From positions 1 to 64,000 of the forward strand of contig BPJZ01000016.1 of NCBI GenBank assembly GCA_026004875.1: DNA of 64,000 nucleotides. Reading direction: 5' to 3'. A model generated the notes under the pieces. The model saw nothing but the letters and a program-made list of their open reading frames with translations, was not told where the DNA came from and ran no database searches. The position numbers were made by a program, and so were the translations under genes. The DNA is from Candidatus Poribacteria bacterium. Its GTDB lineage: Bacteria; Poribacteria; WGA-4E; GCA-2687025. Positions 55,019 through 64,000 of the stretch are shown here, piece after piece (position 1 is the first letter of the stretch; every line of letters begins with the position of its first letter).

Positions 55019-55974
55019 ACTCCTCCAGAACCCCAGAGCGCTGTCGAGAGATACCGTTCTCCAGCGTCGGGGAGGATCACAACGATTAGCTTCCCTTGAA
55101 ACTCCTCCTGACGGGCCAAGCGATCGGCGACCGCCACCGCAGCCCCCGAAGAGATGCCGCTGAGGATTCCCTCCTCCCGCGCCAGTCGGCGGGCGTACTC
55201 GATCGCCTCCTCATCGGTGACCGTTTCCACGCGATCTACGAGCGAGAGGTCGAGCGTCTCCGGAATAAATCCTGCGCCGATCCCTTGAATCGAATGCGGG
55301 CCGGGCCGCAGCGGCTCTCCGGCAAGCGTTTGAGTGATCACGGGACTGGCCGCAGGCTCTACCGCGACGGAAAGGATCGGCTTGCCCCGGATGCGCTTGA
55401 TGTAGCGGGAAACGCCGGTGATCGTCCCGCCGGTGCCGACTCCGGAGACGAGCACGTCCACCTCGCCATCGGTGTCGTTCCAGATCTCCGGGCCGGTCGT
55501 CTGCTCGTGAATCCGTGGGTTGGCGGGATTCTTAAACTGCTGGGGCATGTACCAGCGTTCTGGGTCTTCGGCAACGAGCGCCTCGGCCCGGCGAATCGCA
55601 CCGGGCATTCCCTCCGCTCCGGGGGTAAGGATCAGCTCGGCGCCAAAAGCGGCCAGGACTCGCCGCCGTTCCAGGCTCATCGTCTCCGGCATCGTCAGCG
55701 TCAGCGGGTACCCCCGCGCCGCACAAACGTAAGCGAGCGCAATCCCGGTGTTTCCGCTGGTCGGCTCGATAACCCGACGACCCGGCCGGAGCAGCCCGCG
55801 TTGTTCTGCGTCCCAGATCATCGAAGCCCCAATGCGGCACTTGACGGAAAAGGAAGGGTTGCGCGCCTCGATCTTAGCGACCACCCTGGCCCGAGCGCCC
55901 TGGGGAATCCGGTTGAGTTGGACAAGAGGGGTGTTCCCAATCGAGAGGGAGTTGTCCGCATAGATACAGCCCAC
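55015..55974 (-). CDS. cysK: Cysteine synthase A
   Basis: 319 residues, GTG 55974 with AAGGAG seven bases before. It is strikingly close to E. coli Cys[30 protein letters not shown] (PLP Lys in VKCR), [56 protein letters not shown]. It makes cysteine from O-acetylserine and sulfide. A second, divergent paralogue lies at 21.7 kb. The frame is open to 56166, but the fold starts near 55960. Confidence 0.95.
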   Translation of the reverse strand: MGCIYADNSLSIGNTPLVQLNRIPQGARARVVAKIEARNPSFSVKCRIGASMIWDAEQRGLLRPGRRVIEPTSGNTGIALAYVCAARGYPLTLTMPETMSLERRRVLAAFGAELILTPGAEGMPGAIRRAEALVAEDPERWYMPQQFKNPANPRIHEQTTGPEIWNDTDGEVDVLVSGVGTGGTITGVSRYIKRIRGKPILSVAVEPAASPVITQTLAGEPLRPGPHSIQGIGAGFIPETLDLSLVDRVETVTDEEAIEYARRLAREEGILSGISSGAAVAVADRLARQEEFQGKLIVVILPDAGERYLSTALWGSGGV

Positions 55975-56192
55975 CGCTGCACTCCTTATCTCTTGTGTTT
56001 TGAGACCTGCAATCTGAAACCGGGGCCGATTTCCTCCAAGCTCAAGTCTAAGCCCACTTCGACAAAAAACGCAGGCAGTTTTTTCCGCGATTTCCTTGAA
56101 AAATGGGATGCAGGGCGCCTTTTCCCGTGATAAACTCGAAGTGAGAGGGGTTCGTCTGGTCTTCACTCAGGTGCGGAGGCGACAGGGAAACC

Positions 56193-57386
<1,194 letters not shown>

Positions 57387-58272
57387 GTGGCCCGGCAATC
57401 GCGATACCTCGACCCAGCGGCTCTGGCCCGTCTCGGGGGCCTGGAGCTGGTCGCTCGCCTGGTGGTAGAGGGCGCAATGACCGGACTCCACCACAGCCCT
57501 TATCAGGGGTTTAACGTCGAGTTCGCCGAGCACCGTCAGTACATCCCAGGGGACGACATCCGGCATATTGACTGGAGGGTTTACGCTAAGTCGGATCGCT
57601 TTTACGTCAAGAAGTTCGAAGAGGAGACCAACCTGAAAGCCTACCTGCTGCTGGACGTGAGCGGCTCGATGGGCTTTGGCGAGCCCCTCTCCAAACTGGA
57701 TTACGGTCGCTACCTCGCCGCCGCCCTGACCTACCTGATGCTCCGCCAGCGCGATTCGGTCGGAGCTGGTGCTCTTGGACCGCGCCGTTCGAGAGTACAT
57801 TCCGCCGCGCAGCCAACCGACCCACCTGCAGGCGATCCTAACGGCGCTGGAATCGGCTCCAGCCGGCAAGGAGACCGCTCTGAGCCGAGGGCTAGAGGAG
57901 CTCTCCCATCGCCTGGTCCGGCGCGGCTTGATCGTTCTCCTCTCGGACCTGCTCGACGAACCCCAAGAGGTGCTCCGCGCCCTGCGACTCCTCCGCCATC
58001 GCAAGCATGAGGTGGTCGTCTTCCACCTCCTTTCGCCGGAGGAGATGGACTTCCCCTTTCGAGAACCGGTCGTCGTCCGGGATGTGGAGACCGGCGAGAC
58101 GCTCACGAGCGGAGGGAATCTCGTCCGCCGCCGCTACCGCGAGGTCGTCGAAGCCTTCCTTGAGCAGTACAAAAAGGGCTGTGCCGCCCACGGAGTGGAT
58201 TATGTGCTGATGCGCACCGACACCCCCTTTGACCTTGCGCTGGCCGCCTACCTCTCTCGGCGAAAGCGCTAA
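57387..58272 (+). CDS. DUF58 protein with VWA-like domain (one frameshift)
   Basis: About 294 residues. GFNVEFAEHRQYIPGDDIRH is followed by IDWRVYAKSDRFYVKKFEEE and TNLKAYLLLDVSGSMGFG; the MIDAS-like D-x-S-x-S is present. These features define DUF58, usually found with MoxR ATPases and BatA-like membrane proteins, which are absent here. GTG 57387 follows the ftsZ TAA with no gap. The indel is near 57770 (VGAGALG vs VGLVLLDRAV). The stop interlocks with the Rieske gene. Confidence 0.85.
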
Positions 58273-58886
58273 GCTCGGCGGAGAAAAACCGAATCGCCGA
58301 AAATTTCCGCTTCAAAGCGCGTTAAAGGCCGGTTCGCCGGACCGCGAACGACGTTCCCCTCCAAATCGAATCGGGAACCGTGACAAGGACAATTCAGGAA
58401 CTCTCTCCCGTCGTACATCACCTGGCATCCCTGATGGGTGCAGATTATCGTCACGGCGGCTACGTCGTCCTCTTCCACCCGGACTAGGAGGATCGGATCG
58501 TTCGAGTTCAATGCTGCTAAAACCGCCCGGTCCTCTACTAGCTGGGTTCCACCGACCCGTTTAAGGGCGTTATTCATTCGGACCTCGACGCCCGGCGGAG
58601 GGTTCTCCACCGGCTCGTCATCTCCGCCCTGGTCGTCTCCGTCGTCGGGGACCTCGTCGGGAAGCTCGTCGAAGCTGTCGCCGTCCTCACCGATCGGCGT
58701 CCCGTCCCCTCCGGTCGGAACCTCGTCCCCCGTTTCCTCCATCTCCTCCTCATCGGCCAACATGTCGCCGTCTTCACTGCATCCGGCCAGGCCCAAGACG
58801 CTCGCCGAGACGATCCACAGGCCGACGCCTCCCAAAAAGCGCCGACGGCTGAGCACTGGCCCCCAGTTGTCGTGAACTCGAAGCAT
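58269..58886 (-). CDS. Tat-exported Rieske [2Fe-2S] lipoprotein
   Basis: 205 residues. The Tat/lipoprotein signal SRRRFLGGVGLWIVSASVLG ends at LAGC. A long Asp/Glu/Gly-rich linker of about 60 residues follows, then the Rieske fold with CTHQGCQV and CPCHGSRF as cluster ligands, and FDLEGNVVRGPANRPL. No cytochrome b is adjacent. It may donate electrons to a membrane or periplasmic partner not seen here. ATG 58886 chosen; the upstream frame is a fumC shadow. Confidence 0.9.
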   Translation of the reverse strand: MLRVHDNWGPVLSRRRFLGGVGLWIVSASVLGLAGCSEDGDMLADEEEMEETGDEVPTGGDGTPIGEDGDSFDELPDEVPDDGDDQGGDDEPVENPPPGVEVRMNNALKRVGGTQLVEDRAVLAALNSNDPILLVRVEEDDVAAVTIICTHQGCQVMYDGREFLNCPCHGSRFDLEGNVVRGPANRPLTRFEAEIFGDSVFLRRA

Positions 58887-59057
58887 CGGCTTTCCCGTCC
58901 TTTCGCAATGTGGCCTTTCTCCGCCTAATTTACGGAATCCGGAACAACGACGGCAAGCCTCAGACCGCCTAAAGGGCGCTACTCGCCCTCCGGAGAGCGT
59001 GCTACGGTATATATGGTGCGGCGAAGACGGAACCGTTCTTGCAGAAAGGGACACGCC

Positions 59058-60683
<1,626 letters not shown>

Positions 60684-61929
60684 AAGGGAAGAGCGCCGTG
60701 TTCATGAATGCGACATAGCTGGGCCGCCGGTCCACCGGAGAAATCTCGATCAGGAACGAGTTGTTCGCGATCATGTTCGCCTGCATTCCCAGCCCAAACA
60801 GCACCAGCGCCAGGAGGTAGACGGCCAAGCGGAGGTCCAGCACCACCCCCACACCGGGAACGGGCCAGTGGAACAGCTCCGGCAGGCGCGGAGCGATCAA
60901 CACGGCTGCAGGGCTCACCGCGAGGAAGCCAGCGGCCCAGAGCAACGTCAGTCGATTCCCCCTCCGATCGCTCAGCCGCCCCCAGACCAGACTGGACGCC
61001 AGTTGGCTCGCCGAGAGGAGGCCGATAAAGACCCCGCTGAGTCCCTCAACGCCCAGCCGTTCCACCCCGTAGGGAACGTAGAAGCTCACCCCGATCCAGC
61101 CGGTGCGAAAACAGATGCGGTAGAGCAACAGACGGCGGTAGTTGGGATTCTCCTTCAACGCCCCGGCGGTTCCAAGGAGAATCTCCCGAATGCTTCGCCG
61201 CTTCTGAGGCGCCTCAGAGGGGAGTTCGCGGACGAAGCAGAAGGCCCCCCAACCGACTCCGTAGGCCACAAAAGCCCCCAGCACCAACAACACATAGCCG
61301 TCCGGAAAGGGAACTCGCCCCAGAATCGGCTGAACGACGACAAACCCGATCACCAGCGCCAGTCCGGTGCCTAAAAGTCCCCGCCAGGCAAAAAAGCTCC
61401 CCAACCGATCCGGCGCGATCGTCCGCCCGACGATGTCGAAGAAAGGCATCGCGCCGCTGCCCATCGCTCCTTGAAAGACAAAGTACGCCAGAAAGAAGAC
61501 TCCTAGCCAAAAAGGGGTGGGGTGCCGGCCTCCGTAGGCCATCGCTGCCGCCATGAAAAGCAGGACGAACAGCCGAACAAAAAGCAGACGGGTGTAAAAG
61601 GGAAGCTTTCGCTCCCGATGCTCAATCCAACTGCTGACGAAGATCTGCGGCCAGAGGTTCCCTGCCTGGGCCAACGCCCCCAGAAGGCCGACCAGAGTGT
61701 TCGAGCCGGTCGCTTGGTACAAAAAGGCCGACAGCACCAACGACGGTTCGATCAGGGCCATTCCGACTCGGACCAACGCCCCGTTAGCGATTCCAAGGAG
61801 ATAGTTTCTCCGGACGGTCGTAGGAAGGGGCGGAATTGGCGCGGCTGTAGACATGGCTCCTTTCCGTGCCCGGACGTATACTCTTGGGGGTAATAATAGC
61901 CGGAAGCGCACGGAGAGAGGCCTCCCTGG

Positions 61930-62664
61930 ATGGATCCACACCGACGCAGCGCGGTGCTGGTCGTCGGCGCTCTGATCGCACTTGGAGCCTTGGGGCTGTG
62001 GGTGCTGCTTCGGCGTCCTCCCGGCCCTTGGACGGCGCGGGATCGGCTCGGCGCTCAGCTGGCCCAACTGATCGAGCGGTACGCCCGCACGCCCTATGGG
62101 GCGCGCTTTTCTCCCCTGGACGAAGCCGCTCAGTCGGCCATTGACCGGCTCCTGACCGAAGCGCTGGACCGCCCAGGGAACGACTTCGCCGCCCGCATGA
62201 ACCGGTTGCGCGGCCTCCTTCAAGGGGCCTCGATCGCCGACGCCCGGGAGGGTCGAGCGATGGACCGCGCTCGGATCAAACTAGGTCTGGCCGAAGCGCT
62301 TGCGCTAGGCGACCTTCAGAGCGCAATCACTCGGTGCGGGTTTCGAAGGCTCTTCGAATCCCCCGTGCTCACTTGGCGTCCGGAGGATCGCCCTGAAGGC
62401 ATAAGCTCCTCCTTTGGCGAGGTGGACGATCTCCTTGCGCTGGACCAGGTGCTGCCGTTTCTTGTCTCTGGCGTTGGTTATCGGGCTTCTGGAGGGCGCG
62501 ATGCCGCAATTCGGGCGTTTCAGGCCGTCCTCCAGCATCGGCAGGCCGGCATTGAGCAGTTCGGGGAGGGGTTTCTGGAAGTCGCCGGCGCGGAGTACCG
62601 CGAAGCGATCCGCATTGCGGAAGAGGAACTGGATAACTCCAAGGAAAGGGAGGGACGACCGTGA
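61930..62664 (+). CDS. Membrane-anchored protein of unknown function
   Basis: 244 residues. One N-terminal helix (AVLVVGALIALGALGLWVLL) with a basic cap (MDPHRRS), then a mostly helical periplasmic domain rich in Glu, Arg and Leu (LTEALDRPGNDFAARMNRLR). I recognise no family. ATG 61930 follows GAGAGAGG. It overlaps the peptidase gene by GTGA, so both are made together. Confidence 0.7.
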   Translation: MDPHRRSAVLVVGALIALGALGLWVLLRRPPGPWTARDRLGAQLAQLIERYARTPYGARFSPLDEAAQSAIDRLLTEALDRPGNDFAARMNRLRGLLQGASIADAREGRAMDRARIKLGLAEALALGDLQSAITRCGFRRLFESPVLTWRPEDRPEGISSSFGEVDDLLALDQVLPFLVSGVGYRASGGRDAAIRAFQAVLQHRQAGIEQFGEGFLEVAGAEYREAIRIAEEELDNSKEREGRP

Positions 62665-64000
62665 AGATCGCCCCTTACGGGTCGTGGCGATCGCCGATCG
62701 CCGCGCGTGATCTCGCCCACGGCGGGGTTCGATTTGGGTTCCTGACAACCGACGGCGAGTCGGTCTATTGGACGGAATGGCGACCAGAGGAGGGGGGCCG
62801 CAACCAGATCGTCCGGTGGAATCCGGAAGACGGGAGCTTGACCGATCTGCTCCCGGAGTCGTTCAGCGCCCGAAGCCGGGTTCACGAATACGGCGGAGCG
62901 GAGTTTCTCGCGGAGGGGGGAAGGGTGCTCTTCGTCCAGGAGACGGACCAGCGGCTTTATCGGATAGAAGCACCTGGAGCGAAGCCGGTTCCGCTGACGC
63001 CGGAAGGGTTTCTTCGCTTTGCCGACGGGATCGTCGATTCGAAGAGAGAGCGTTACATCCTCGTCTGCGAGGACCACAGCACGAACCCCGAGCCCCGAAA
63101 CACGCTGGTCGCCGTTTCTGCCGAAGGGGGGACAGTTCGAACGCTGGTCACCGGATTCGATTTTGTCTCCAGCCCTCGACTGGCGCCCGGAGGAGACCGT
63201 CTGGCCTGGTTGGGCTGGTACCCACCCGGAGATGCCCTGGGACGGTACCCAGCTCTGGACTGCACAGGTGGACGAGCGGGGACGGCTCACCGACGCGCTC
63301 CGGATCGCTGGGGGTCCTGAGGAGTCGATCTTCCAACCGGAGTGGGCTCCGGACGGTTCACTGCTTTTTGTCTCCGACCGAACCGGCTGGTGGAACCTCT
63401 ACCGCTGGGACGGGGAGCAGATCCACCCCCTCGCCCCAATGAAGGCGGAGTTTGGTCTTCCCCAGTGGCAGTTTGGGATGCGCACCTATGCCGTCGCCGA
63501 AGATGGAACCCTCTACGCTCTCTGTGGACAAAGCGGTCGTTGGCAACTGATTCGCCTCTCGCTCGATGGCGGAGAGCCGGAGCCGATCCCTCTGCCCTTT
63601 ACTCAGTTAAGCGACCCCCTTCTCCTTGAGGGGGACCTTTACCTGTTCGCCGCCTCGCCGACGGAGCCGTGGGCGCTAATCCGATACCGACCGGCCTCCA
63701 GCCGATGGGAGGTCCTCCGGCGCTCCAGGGAGAACGTCCCGGACCGGCGTTATCTCTCCGTCCCGGAACCGATCGCTTATCCGACCACCGAGGGCGAGAC
63801 AGCCTACGGACTGTACTATCCCCCGACCAACCCGGAGTATCGCGCCCCAACGGGGGAGCTCCCGCCCTTGATCGTCACCACCCACGGTGGCCCGACGGCG
63901 GCGGCCTCCGATGCGTTTAACCTTTCTATTCAATACTGGACGAGCCGGGGCTTTGCCGTCCTGGATGTGAACTATCGAGGGGAGCACCGGCTACGGTCGA
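62661..64000 (+). CDS. S9-family serine peptidase (acylaminoacyl-/dipeptidyl-peptidase-like), 3' partial, frameshifted
   Basis: GTG 62661. The N-terminal beta-propeller has repeating tryptophan/Gly-rich blades (ESVYWTEWRPEEGGRNQIVR). The alpha/beta-hydrolase begins near 63780 with YGLYYPPTNPEYRAP and VTTHGGPTAAASDAFNL, then VLDVNYRGSTGYGR. The catalytic Ser lies past the window end. Indels are near 63232 and 63980. It probably cleaves peptides in the cytoplasm. Confidence 0.87.

Overview
This is a bacterial chromosome segment, GC-rich by eye, with short gaps, many 4-base ATGA/GTGA gene overlaps and Arg/Glu-rich, Lys-poor proteins. Tandem heptosyltransferase-type (GT9) enzymes suggest a Gram-negative envelope. 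Respiratory genes (NapA, tetra- and pentaheme cytochromes c, a Rieske protein) suggest nitrate respiration. The mix of sulfatase, phytanoyl-CoA dioxygenase, Gfo/Idh oxidoreductase, SMP-30 lactonase, GH29 fucosidase and sialidase-like proteins recalls sugar-degrading uncultured lineages such as Poribacteria or Armatimonadota, and a class II EF-G paralogue recalls thermophiles. I cannot name a phylum from sequence alone. No rRNA, CRISPR array, insertion sequence or prophage was seen.

Layout. 1-9.4 kb: a TPR-tailed spermidine-synthase-like membrane protein, CinA-like and NadD-like proteins, the TrkA/TrkH potassium system, an AIR-synthase-related protein and a sialidase-like protein; most are broken by single-base frameshifts. 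9.5-17.2 kb: dapB, a sensor kinase with a sigma-54 response regulator, a DUF2892 protein, comEC and an SMP-30 lactonase. 17.2-25.4 kb: phytanoyl-CoA dioxygenase plus sulfatase, two GT9 glycosyltransferases coupled to a cysteine-synthase-like gene, rimI coupled to a LamG protein, and a primary-type sigma factor. 25.5-38.8 kb: a Cys-rich MerR regulator, two glutaredoxins with a PL10-like protein, the thrS-infC-rpmI-rplT // pheS-pheT block, three tRNAs (Gly, Cys, Val), a thiamine-binding protein, a membrane J-protein and EF-G-2. 39-47 kb: membrane proteins, a pentaheme cytochrome, a sugar epimerase, and a nitrate/nitrosative unit (ric-napA-napC-small membrane protein, with mobA convergent). 47-55 kb: a four-gene carbohydrate cassette (fucosidase, two metallo-beta-lactamase-fold hydrolases, a Gfo/Idh oxidoreductase) and three tandem FkbM methyltransferases. 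55-64 kb: cysK, ftsZ-DUF58, a Rieske protein, fumarase, an MFS transporter, an unknown membrane protein and an S9 peptidase cut by the window end.

How genes work together. The best-supported functional unit is the nitrate region: a perfect TTGTGA-N6-TCACAA palindrome overlaps a TATAAT -10 box, followed by a structured leader, a di-iron Fe-S repair protein (RIC), NapA, a membrane tetraheme cytochrome and convergent MobA, which makes the NapA cofactor. The fucosidase cassette has the parts for an oxidative route (glycosidase, sugar dehydrogenase, lactonases), but that pathway is inference. The translation block (thrS to pheT) has the classic order with an attenuator-like hairpin before pheS.

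Quality caveat. About 35 apparent +1/-1 frameshifts fall mostly in 1-9.4 kb and 49.8-54 kb, often at homopolymers and in housekeeping genes, while 17.2-49.8 kb is essentially clean. I read them as assembly or sequencing indels rather than pseudogenes; coordinates of affected genes span the fragments.
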